A stretch of DNA of 7,153 nt. It comes from Candidatus Methylomirabilota bacterium (GTDB taxonomy: Bacteria; Methylomirabilota; Methylomirabilia; Methylomirabilales; JACQHM01). Location of the stretch: positions 1 to 7,153 of the forward strand of contig JACQHM010000029.1 in NCBI GenBank assembly GCA_016199025.1, in the 5' to 3' direction. Made by a program: the position numbers and the translations under genes. Under the pieces are notes generated by a model. That model searched no databases. It was not told where the DNA came from and was given only the letters and a program-made list of their open reading frames with translations. Of the stretch, positions 1 to 4,713 are shown piece after piece (positions within the stretch are counted from its first letter, which is position 1; each line of letters opens with the position of its first letter).

Positions 1-310
1 CATAGTTCTGCTCCAGGATTCGTAAGTGGGAGGGATCGGTCAGCGATTTGAGATGCACAGTGGTCGGGTCAATCTGGGCGGCGACATCCATGAACTTGAC
101 CCCGCTGACACCCCGGGGAAGCTGAACTTCCCGGATGTCCTTCACCAGCCCCAGGTTGCCGTTGTAGATGGTGACGGCCACCTCCTTCTGACGGTCCTGG
201 GTGACCGCAAGGGGCTCTTGAGCGCCCTGTTTGTTCGGCTGCGACCAGGAATCACTGGTGGCCCCAGCGGCGAGCATGAGGCCTGCAAAGATCAGGAGAT
301 GTTTGTTCAT
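1..310 (-). CDS. Exported DUF4139-type protein, N-terminal part
   Basis: The gene starts with ATG at 310 and runs off the left edge, so about 103 residues are visible. An SD (GGAGGAGG) lies just upstream. Residues 1 to about 24 look like a signal peptide: a basic start (MNKHLL), a hydrophobic core (IFAGLMLAAGA), then a polar stretch. From about residue 42 the sequence (EVAVTIYNGNLGLVKDIREV, then LPRGVSGVKFMDVAAQIDPT) has the pattern of the N-terminal region of DUF4139 family proteins, ending in LRILEQNY, which is also typical there. The family is of unknown function; members are usually secreted or periplasmic beta-rich proteins. A sigma-E-like promoter sits about 50 nt upstream, so the gene is probably under control of the sigma factor encoded next to it. 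Family assignment is by remembered pattern; the export call is from the visible signal peptide. Confidence 0.8.
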   Translation of the reverse strand, partial: MNKHLLIFAGLMLAAGATSDSWSQPNKQGAQEPLAVTQDRQKEVAVTIYNGNLGLVKDIREVQLPRGVSGVKFMDVAAQIDPTTVHLKSLTDPSHLRILEQNY

Positions 311-358
311 CGTCCTCCTCCGTCGAAAGGGTTGGCTCATTTTTCCGTGTTCACCCCT

Positions 359-386
359 TTAGACAACAATGGAGGAGGAAAGTTCC
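359..386 (-). promoter_or_regulatory. Sigma-E-like promoter for the DUF4139 gene
   Basis: On the minus strand a -35 element GGAACTT (386-380) is followed by a 16-nt spacer and TCTAA (363-359). This matches the GGAACTT/TCTGA type known for RpoE-like ECF sigma factors. Transcription would start near 352, leaving a leader of about 42 nt before the ATG at 310. It lies in the short gap just after the anti-sigma stop codon. The matching site upstream of the sigma gene strengthens the call. Confidence 0.6.
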
Positions 387-391
387 AAATC

Positions 392-1543
392 CTATGGCGT
401 CGAACTCATGAGCTTGACCTGGACAACAACCTCTGCCATTCCCTCACGGAACAGCTCCTGTTCGACATCCACCTGCCCTACTCCCTTCATGGCCTCCTTC
501 AGGGCAGGATACTTCGCTGCGGGCAGGATGAAGCGGGACGTGCGGATGTCCCCCCGCAGGCGTTCCCTCTTTCCTCCCACCTCCTCAAAGGCCCGACCAC
601 CCAAGCGGACGATCTCCTCCTTCAACCACCCCTCGACCTGTCCCACGTCGGCGACCTTAAGGGTGAAGACCACATCGGTCCCCTGCTCCACCTCGCTGCT
701 TGCGACAGAGGGAGCCTGAGCCTCCGCCTCGGTCATCGGGGCCGGGGCCAGAGCTTTTGCTTCAGGAGCCGTCTTGGGCACAGAGGGAGGAGGCCCAGCC
801 CCTAACGTCTGCTCTTCCTGGCGGGCCGGGGCCGGCATCGCCCGGGCCGAAGGTCTGGCCGGAACCTCAGCGGGCTTCTGCTTGGCCGATTCAGGGGCGG
901 GCGGGAAAGAAGCCTCATCCCGGCTTTCCAATCGGAGCTTCTCCTGCTGAAGCCCTGCCTTGTGCTCCTCCTCTGAAGCCCCGACATCCTCCAACGACTC
1001 GGCCTTCTTCGAAGGCTGTGGACCCACAAGGGGTCCGGTCGGCTCGTCCTTGGGCTGTGACCTCTCCCGACCCATTAGACCTGGGGCGGAGGGGGGTGGC
1101 ATTTTCTCTTTGGATGCAGGTGGGGGAGACGCGAGAGGTCCCGGCCTGACCTCGGAAGGGGCTTCAGCTTCGTGGACGGCCGGCTCTTGAACCGCTCGCT
1201 GGAGCTCGGGAGAGCGGAGGTAGAGCAGGGCCCCGCCCAAGGCGAGGATGACGAGGGCAAAGGCCTCCAGAGGGAGCTTCACGTGGAGGGGGAAGAAGAG
1301 CGTCTGCACCATCTTTCGCCACGGGCGCTGATCTACCCGCTCCAAGACCCTGGCGGCAAAGCCTTCCGGGGCATGGAGTTCACCTAACATGCTGATCAGA
1401 GAGACGGTTTTCCGAAAGCGCTCCCACTCCTCCTGGCAGATCGGACACCTGTTGAGATGGGAGGCCACGGAGGTCCTCTCCTCGTCGCTTAAGTCACCGT
1501 CGAAGTAGCCAGAGAACCGCTCTTGGACGTCGTGACACTCCAT
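392..1543 (-). CDS. Membrane-anchored zinc-finger anti-sigma factor
   Basis: This is the likely anti-sigma factor of the adjacent ECF sigma factor. Residues 1-40 form a zinc-finger anti-sigma (zf-HC2/ZAS) domain, with Cys3 and the H-x3-C-x2-C motif at His29, Cys33 and Cys36. One membrane helix follows at about 92-109. A long Pro/Ala/Glu-rich, probably disordered stretch (about 110-285) leads to a folded C-terminal region (about 288-383) that would be outside the cytoplasm. That region contains LGGRAFEEVGGK and a segment around LPAAKYPALKEAMKGVGQV, and resembles DUF4349- or DUF2275-like domains; this match is tentative. The ATG at 1543 is preferred over the in-frame GTG at 1546 because AGAGGG lies 7 nt upstream of it. 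It begins 16 nt after the sigma stop codon, so the two are cotranscribed. In this family the cytoplasmic zinc domain holds the sigma factor until an envelope signal releases it. Confidence 0.88.
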   Translation of the reverse strand: MECHDVQERFSGYFDGDLSDEERTSVASHLNRCPICQEEWERFRKTVSLISMLGELHAPEGFAARVLERVDQRPWRKMVQTLFFPLHVKLPLEAFALVILALGGALLYLRSPELQRAVQEPAVHEAEAPSEVRPGPLASPPPASKEKMPPPSAPGLMGRERSQPKDEPTGPLVGPQPSKKAESLEDVGASEEEHKAGLQQEKLRLESRDEASFPPAPESAKQKPAEVPARPSARAMPAPARQEEQTLGAGPPPSVPKTAPEAKALAPAPMTEAEAQAPSVASSEVEQGTDVVFTLKVADVGQVEGWLKEEIVRLGGRAFEEVGGKRERLRGDIRTSRFILPAAKYPALKEAMKGVGQVDVEQELFREGMAEVVVQVKLMSSTP

Positions 1544-1559
1544 CACAAATCCCTCTGCC

Positions 1560-2138
1560 CTACAAGAACTTTTCCACCCGTTCCTTCAGCGCCATCCTGG
1601 CCCGGTGGAGGCGGGAGCGGACGGTCCCTAGCTCGATACCCAGCACAAACGCGATCTCCTCATACGAAAGCCCCTGAATGTCCCTGAGGACCAGGACGAT
1701 CCTTTGCTCCTCGCTTAAGCCCTGAAGCTCCCGCTCCAGCAGGGCCCGCAGCTCTCGCTCTTCAAGAGCCCGGTCAGGGGGCGTCGGACTGTTCTCCATC
1801 AATACTGGATCATCCTGAAGGAGCCTGGCAGCATCCTTCTTCCGGGCCTTCAGCCGGTTCAGGCAGAGCCGTGAGGTGATCCTGTAGAGCCAGGTGGAAA
1901 GCTTGGACTCCCCTCGGAAGCCTCCGAGGGCGCTGAAGGCTTTGAGAAACACCTCCTGGGCCACGTCCTCGGCTTCGGCCTGATCACGAAGCATCCGAAA
2001 GGCAACACTAAAGATCTGATGCTGATACTTTAGCACGAAACCCTTGAAGGCTTCCTGATCCCCTCGGCGGCAGGCCTCAAGGAGCTTCGCTTCTTCTTCC
2101 AAAAGCCCTTCAGCCACCGGAGGATCTGTCCGCTTCAT
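1560..2138 (-). CDS. ECF RNA polymerase sigma factor (RpoE-like)
   Basis: A 192-residue sigma-70 factor of the ECF group, of normal length. Region 2 spans about residues 26-98: EAEDVAQEVFLKAF at about 55-68 is the core-binding part, and STWLYRITSRLCLNRLKA at about 81-98 is the -10 recognition helix. A linker follows at about 100-138. Region 4 lies at about 139-190, with LSEEQRIVLVLRDIQGLSYE and the HTH recognition helix GTVRSRLHRARMALKE. It directs RNA polymerase to a small set of promoters and is expected to be held inactive by the zinc-finger protein encoded next. A sigma-E-type promoter ends only 9 nt before the ATG at 2138, so the transcript may be nearly leaderless or the gene self-regulated. 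GAGGGATAGGG upstream could be an SD only for transcripts that start further upstream. Confidence 0.95.
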   Translation of the reverse strand: MKRTDPPVAEGLLEEEAKLLEACRRGDQEAFKGFVLKYQHQIFSVAFRMLRDQAEAEDVAQEVFLKAFSALGGFRGESKLSTWLYRITSRLCLNRLKARKKDAARLLQDDPVLMENSPTPPDRALEERELRALLERELQGLSEEQRIVLVLRDIQGLSYEEIAFVLGIELGTVRSRLHRARMALKERVEKFL

Positions 2139-2147
2139 CCCTATCCC

Positions 2148-2176
2148 TCAGACAGCGTTGATCCCTCAGAAGTTCC
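2148..2176 (-). promoter_or_regulatory. Sigma-E-like autoregulatory promoter of the sigma gene
   Basis: The minus strand shows GGAACTT (2176-2170), a 17-nt spacer and TCTGA (2152-2148). This is a perfect match to the consensus core that RpoE-type ECF factors use. The predicted start (about 2143-2141) is only a few nucleotides before the ATG at 2138. TCTGAGGGAT also occurs twice as a direct repeat (2170-2161 and 2152-2143) with an 18-nt period. Confidence 0.65.
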
Positions 2177-2298
2177 AAAGGAGCCATTCAGCCGGAAGCC
2201 TCCGATGGTCAGCAAAACCAAGAGAAACAGCAGGTTAGGGATCATGATCTACTATGGACGTTCTTTTGAGGGAAAAAGGGGGCCACCGAAGGGAGACA

Positions 2299-2358
2299 TG
2301 GTGCCGGGGGCGGGGGTCGAACCCGCATGGACCGCAAGGTCCGGGGGATTTTAAGTCC
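2299..2358 (-). other. 3' fragment of tRNA-Leu(TAA): attachment-site scar
   Basis: Read on the minus strand, this is the 3' part of a leucine tRNA. It has an anticodon loop CTTAAAA with anticodon TAA (2353-2351), the 3' side of the anticodon stem, and a class II variable arm (GGACC, TTGC, GGTCC; 2342-2329). A perfect T arm (GCGGG, TTCGACC, CCCGC; 2326-2310) follows, then the 3' acceptor strand CCCCGGC, A and CCA. Pairing of the anticodon stem fails after three base pairs (from 2359 outward). No D arm and no GCCGGGG acceptor strand occur upstream, so it is not a functional tRNA. Tyrosine recombinases of integrative elements commonly use the segment from the anticodon to the 3' end as the att core, which fits exactly. 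A decayed tRNA unrelated to integration is the alternative. Confidence 0.78.
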
Positions 2359-2375
2359 AATCCCGTCCATGCCTG

Positions 2376-2421
2376 CAACCCCGCGTCAGATCGGGATTTT
2401 CTCAAGCCTGGCGCGGGGTTG
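2376..2421. repeat. Inverted repeat beside the tRNA scar
   Basis: CAACCCCGCG (2376-2385) and CGCGGGGTTG (2412-2421) are perfect 10-bp complementary arms separated by 26 nt. They lie just inside the element end. No T-run follows on either strand, so a simple terminator is unlikely. They could be recombinase or accessory-protein sites. Confidence 0.55.
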
Positions 2422-2479
2422 TGCTTAGTTGAGTCTAATGCTGGAGTGTGCTCAAGTGCGACCATTTTTGACCCCGTAC

Positions 2480-2499
2480 TGACACCAAAACTGACACCA
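2480..2499 (+). repeat. Tandem TGACACCA motifs near the element end
   Basis: TGACACCA occurs exactly at 2480-2487 and 2492-2499, 12 bp apart. Further TGAC words lie at 2469 and 2501, giving four copies spaced 9-12 bp, close to one helical turn. The array lies about 120 bp inside the tRNA scar, where arm-type integrase or excisionase sites are often found. That role is inference only. Confidence 0.45.
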
Positions 2500-2530
2500 G
2501 TGACGGAGGTCCCAGAGGGGGGATAAGACC

Positions 2531-2758
2531 TTAGAGATCGGTGAGGAGGGCCAGAAAGTCTTCCACCGCGATCCCCGCGTGGCGAATGAGCTTGCGGAGA
2601 GTGCCTCGGTCTAACTCTCGATGATCAGGGATCGAAAGGTGTCGCCCATCCGGGTGATAGTAGATCATGTGGCTTCCACTGTGATGGTCATAGGTGAAAC
2701 CGATCTTGGCGAACGCCTTCCCCGCGTCTCGCCCGGAGAGGACCGGCAGCTTCGCCAT
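2531..2758 (-). CDS. hicA: HicA family mRNA-interferase toxin
   Basis: A 75-residue protein of normal HicA length. HicA toxins have a double-stranded-RNA-binding-like fold and cleave mRNA, stopping translation. The opening LPVLSGRDAGKAFAKIGF and the segment GSHMIYYHPDGRHLSIPDH are characteristic. His30, in GSH, is at the position of the family's catalytic histidine. RGTLRKLIRHAGIAVEDFLALL is the usual C-terminal helix. Its ATG overlaps the hicB stop codon by one base (TAATG), so translation is coupled to the antitoxin. It is the last gene of the minus-strand operon and the gene nearest the tRNA scar, so it probably serves to keep the element in the cell. It appears intact. Confidence 0.93.
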   Translation of the reverse strand: MAKLPVLSGRDAGKAFAKIGFTYDHHSGSHMIYYHPDGRHLSIPDHRELDRGTLRKLIRHAGIAVEDFLALLTDL

Positions 2759-2967
2759 TATGCCGGGACCTCGACCTCAACCACGTGCTCCTCAGGGATC
2801 GGGAGGCCGTGCTTCCGCCGAACCGTCAGGATCCCCTGGATCGCCTCCTGGATGTTCGCCAGGGCTTCCTCTTGCGTCCTTCCTTGGGAGACGCAGCCCG
2901 GCAAGGCGGGACATTCGGCCACAATGTAGCCGTCTTCGCCCATCTCTAACGTGACCAAGAATTTCAT
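2758..2967 (-). CDS. hicB: HicB family antitoxin, short form
   Basis: A 69-residue HicB-type antitoxin that should bind and block HicA. MKFLVTLEMGEDGYIVAECPALPGCVSQGRTQEEALANIQEAI shows the partial RNase H-like fold signature: the beta strand, the xCPxLPGC core, the G-T/EEA turn and the helix. A short tail (LPIPEEHVVEVEVPA) ends the protein. The C-terminal ribbon-helix-helix or HTH domain that lets many HicB proteins repress their own operon is missing. A strong SD, AGGAGG, lies before the ATG and overlaps the stop codon of the preceding small gene. DNA-binding control may therefore come from another gene of the operon, perhaps the HTH protein upstream; this is inference. Confidence 0.93.
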   Translation of the reverse strand: MKFLVTLEMGEDGYIVAECPALPGCVSQGRTQEEALANIQEAIQGILTVRRKHGLPIPEEHVVEVEVPA

Positions 2968-2976
2968 GATGTCCTC

Positions 2977-3177
2977 CTATGGTCGATAGCGTTTTCCTGG
3001 AGGAGGGGCTTTCCGGTACGTTTCGATCAGCTCCTTTTCAATGTCCTCCAAGGACAGTCCTCTTGCCTCATGCCGGGCGACCCACCGACGGGCGGATTCC
3101 CGGTCGATCTCCCCAAGCTCCGAACGAACGGCGATCACAGCCTTCCGCCTCTTCCGAAGCTCCTCCAGATGTTTCAG
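2977..3177 (-). CDS. Small charged protein with a probable CTG start
   Basis: I do not recognise this 66-residue protein. It is highly charged and probably helical (LKHLEELRKRRKAVIAVRSE, then IDRESARRWVARHEARGLSL and EDIEKELIETYRKAPPPGKR). No ATG exists in the frame near its beginning. The CTG at 3177 has a perfect GGAGGT six nt upstream and overlaps the preceding gene's stop codon as CTGA, the standard arrangement for coupled translation. The in-frame GTG at 3138 would give 53 residues and is the alternative. Its stop codon is 9 nt before hicB, and its last bases form part of the hicB SD. It fills the only gap in an otherwise gap-free operon. It could be an accessory to the toxin-antitoxin pair; no function can be stated. 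Confidence 0.6.
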   Translation of the reverse strand: MKHLEELRKRRKAVIAVRSELGEIDRESARRWVARHEARGLSLEDIEKELIETYRKAPPPGKRYRP

Positions 3178-4118
3178 GCTTTGACCTCCGCCAGGGTGAG
3201 TGTGTAGTAGCTTCGACGGCCAGAGTGCATGTGCCGGGCGTTTACGTCTCCCTGCCGGATCAGCCGATAAATCCTGTCGCGGGAGAGTCCTGTCTCCCTA
3301 GATACCCGCTCGACCCCCCACTGCTCCTCGTGGGTCTCAGGGTCCAAAAAGATCCCCCTTCGTTCGGACTCTTCTGACTCTTCTGAAGCGGTCTTGGCGA
3401 TGAACTCTTGGATCGTCTTGGCGAGATACTTCCTGAAGCCCTTCCAGTCTTCCTGGATGACGTAATGAAGGCGGAGGTAATCGAAGCCACCTCCTAGCTT
3501 AAGTTTCCCATCCTGCGAGCGATCAATCATCCCAGCGCGTTCCGCTCCTTTAAACCCCTTAAGGTACTTCACGCAAAACGCCTCTGCCTCTGGAGTCAGG
3601 TCGATCACGTTGGCCTGGACAAGATACAGCACGATCTGAAACTTGATGTCGTCCAGGGGGGTCTGCTTCGGAGACACACAGATCCGCGGCCACAGGCTAA
3701 AGAGTTTTCCCTCCTTGATCCGGTTCTGTTCAGCCTGGCGAAACAGATCGATCCCCTTATCGTGGGGCAAACCCGGGAGGGTGCGGAACTTGGTTCGTTT
3801 CAACAGGACCTCAACCGGCAGGTCCTCGTCCTCGTCTTCGACCACCTGGATGCGAATCCTAGAGGTGCGGAGTTTGGCTCGTTCCATCACGACTTCAATC
3901 TCCGCCGTGCGGATGGGCTTATTCCATTCACGCCACTTCTCTCGAATTGGCCCATAGGCTGCTCTCCACGCTTCCTCCTCCTCCTTCGAGGCCGTATCAG
4001 GCAACGGGGGGGGGCCTGGGCGAGCTGCTGGATCGCGTCCCTTGAAGCGGGATACCGTCGGAAACTCAGGAACAGAGAGGGGCGGTCGGGACCCCACTGT
4101 TTCGCGCGAATGGAGCAT
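3174..4118 (-). CDS. Unrecognised protein with C-terminal helix-turn-helix
   Basis: This frame encodes 314 residues from the ATG at 4118. I do not recognise the family. The C-terminal 50 residues (WGVERVSRETGLSRDRIYRL, then IRQGDVNARHMHSGRRSYYT) form a MerR/excisionase-like helix-turn-helix with a wing, indicating DNA binding. The middle contains DDIKFQIVLYLVQANVIDLT and a Tyr/Phe-rich helical segment (FDYLRLHYVIQEDWKGFRKY), preceded by an acidic stretch EDEDEDLP. The ATG at 4118 has no convincing SD. The reading frame upstream (3887-4366) has an excellent start and runs into this frame if the nine-C tract at 4014-4006 had one more C, giving 397 residues. The true gene is therefore probably 4366-3174 with a frameshift; residues after the tract (from about 37) are reliable. 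It is the first gene of the operon leading to hicBA and may regulate it. Confidence 0.68.
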   Translation of the reverse strand: MLHSRETVGSRPPLSVPEFPTVSRFKGRDPAARPGPPPLPDTASKEEEEAWRAAYGPIREKWREWNKPIRTAEIEVVMERAKLRTSRIRIQVVEDEDEDLPVEVLLKRTKFRTLPGLPHDKGIDLFRQAEQNRIKEGKLFSLWPRICVSPKQTPLDDIKFQIVLYLVQANVIDLTPEAEAFCVKYLKGFKGAERAGMIDRSQDGKLKLGGGFDYLRLHYVIQEDWKGFRKYLAKTIQEFIAKTASEESEESERRGIFLDPETHEEQWGVERVSRETGLSRDRIYRLIRQGDVNARHMHSGRRSYYTLTLAEVKA

Positions 4119-4366
4119 TCCGGCGGCCCCTCCGCGCAGGAATGTGTCCCCAGGCGGTCGTCTGTGTACATCACCACGCCCGGCTGAGGTGGAATGTGAT
4201 AATCAAAAACGTCTGTTGATCCCATAACCGTCTGCTTGATCTCCTTCACCGACTTCCTACGAAGGCCGCGGAATTTGTCAGCAGAGAAAAACCACCGGTC
4301 CCGCCGTCGGCGACGGCTCAACGCCTGAACCTGTTTGGCAACCCAGGCGATCAGGGCTAACGACAC
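3887..4366 (-). CDS. Probable 5' part of the frameshifted HTH-protein gene
   Basis: GTG at 4366 is preceded by GGAGGAG with a 7-nt spacer, the best start signal in this region, about 93 nt after the TTGACA/TAAACT promoter. The frame encodes a hydrophobic start (MSLALIAWVAKQVQAL), a run of arginines, WFFSADKFRG and later residues ending RDAIQQLAQAPP at the nine-C tract. Beyond the tract it degenerates into an Arg-rich shadow of the downstream frame before stopping at 3887. As sequenced it would give 159 residues. The part from 4366 to about 4006 is probably real; the rest is likely out of frame. No domain is recognised in this part. Confidence 0.5.
   Translation of the reverse strand: MSLALIAWVAKQVQALSRRRRRDRWFFSADKFRGLRRKSVKEIKQTVMGSTDVFDYHIPPQPGVVMYTDDRLGTHSCAEGPPECSIRAKQWGPDRPSLFLSFRRYPASRDAIQQLAQAPPRCLIRPRRRRRKRGEQPMGQFERSGVNGISPSARRRLKS
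4006..4014. repeat. Nine-base G/C homopolymer at the frameshift
   Basis: Nine G on the plus strand (nine C on the coding strand). In the upstream frame the tract reads GCC CCC CCC CGT; ten C would read GCC CCC CCC CCG and join the downstream frame. Such tracts arise by sequencing error, mutate by slipped-strand replication (phase variation), or allow ribosomal or polymerase slippage. Confidence 0.8.
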
Positions 4367-4465
4367 GACGGGTCTCCTCCAGACGGTGTGAGAATTCTGA
4401 AAGCGACTGCTCGTCTAACTGCTTGATTTTCTTGCCAAGAAGCAATGTCGGATTTCGCAACTATT

Positions 4466-4493
4466 AGTTTAACAGAGCATAGAGACGTGTCAA
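4466..4493 (-). promoter_or_regulatory. Sigma-70-type promoter of the hicBA operon
   Basis: On the minus strand a perfect -35 TTGACA (4493-4488) is followed by a 16-nt spacer and TAAACT (4471-4466, four of six consensus bases). Transcription would begin near 4459, about 93 nt before the GTG at 4366. It lies in the divergent region shared with the plus-strand operon, so the HTH protein of either operon could control it. Confidence 0.5.
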
Positions 4494-4527
4494 GCCAAAA
4501 CCAGGTTAAGAAGGAGGTAGCTCTGTG

Positions 4528-4713
4528 ATGACTAAACTTCTGAGACCCGAAGAGGCGGCAGCCCGGCTTTTGGTCTCGCCGCTTACGATTCGAAAATGGA
4601 TCTTCGCACGGAGGTTGCCAGTGGTCAAGCTCGGCCGCTCGGTTCGGATCAGGGAACAGGATCTGGAGGCCCTGATCAATTTTGGTTACCAGCCTCTCCA
4701 AAGGGGACGGTGA
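4528..4713 (+). CDS. Excisionase-type helix-turn-helix DNA-binding protein
   Basis: A 61-residue protein made of a single MerR-like winged HTH of the excisionase (HTH_17) family. The opening LLRPEEAAARLLVSPLTIRK is the helix-turn-helix; the wing follows as RLPVVKLGRSVRIREQDLEA. The wing sequence VKLGRSVRI is a family hallmark. In mobile elements such proteins act as excisionases or as small regulators of replication genes. ATG at 4528 has AGGAGGT 9 nt upstream; GTG at 4525 (6 nt) is equally possible and adds one residue. Its stop codon overlaps the start of the primase gene (TGATG), so the two are translationally coupled. The position beside the divergent promoter region fits a regulator of both operons, though that is inference. 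No integrase is adjacent, so a regulatory role is at least as likely as excision. Confidence 0.88.
   Translation: MTKLLRPEEAAARLLVSPLTIRKWIFARRLPVVKLGRSVRIREQDLEALINFGYQPLQRGR

Noticed and set aside
26..805. Long plus-strand open frame of 259 residues
   Set aside because: It lies opposite the DUF4139 and anti-sigma genes, has a low-complexity shadow composition and no SD. High GC keeps antisense frames open here.
2141..2245. 34-residue minus-strand frame with a hydrophobic stretch (MIPNLLFLLVLLTIGGF) ending 2 nt before the sigma start
   Set aside because: No SD precedes the ATG at 2245, and the consensus sigma-E promoter lies within it. It could be a short coupled leader, but the promoter reading is better supported.
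2299..2430. A complete tRNA-Leu gene
   Set aside because: No 5' acceptor strand complementary to CCCCGGC, no D arm, and the anticodon stem mismatches after three pairs.
2235..2465. Minus-strand 76-residue frame across the tRNA fragment
   Set aside because: It reads straight through the tRNA variable and T arms, has no SD and no recognisable domain.
2254..2526. Plus-strand 90-residue frame across the same region
   Set aside because: It is antisense to the tRNA fragment and includes the repeat array; no SD and no natural protein pattern.
4380..4524. A plus-strand sigma-70 promoter for the HTH/primase operon
   Set aside because: I could not find a -35 and -10 pair with good spacing; a promoter must exist here or upstream, but none can be called from the sequence.
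4357..4701. Minus-strand 114-residue frame opposite the HTH gene and the divergent promoter region
   Set aside because: It crosses the predicted promoter and is antisense to a well-supported excisionase-type gene.
4596..4712. 39-residue upstream extension of the primase-ATPase
   Set aside because: It lies inside the HTH gene in another frame and looks like a shadow. The ATG at 4713 overlaps the HTH stop codon and begins the Prim-Pol domain at the usual distance.
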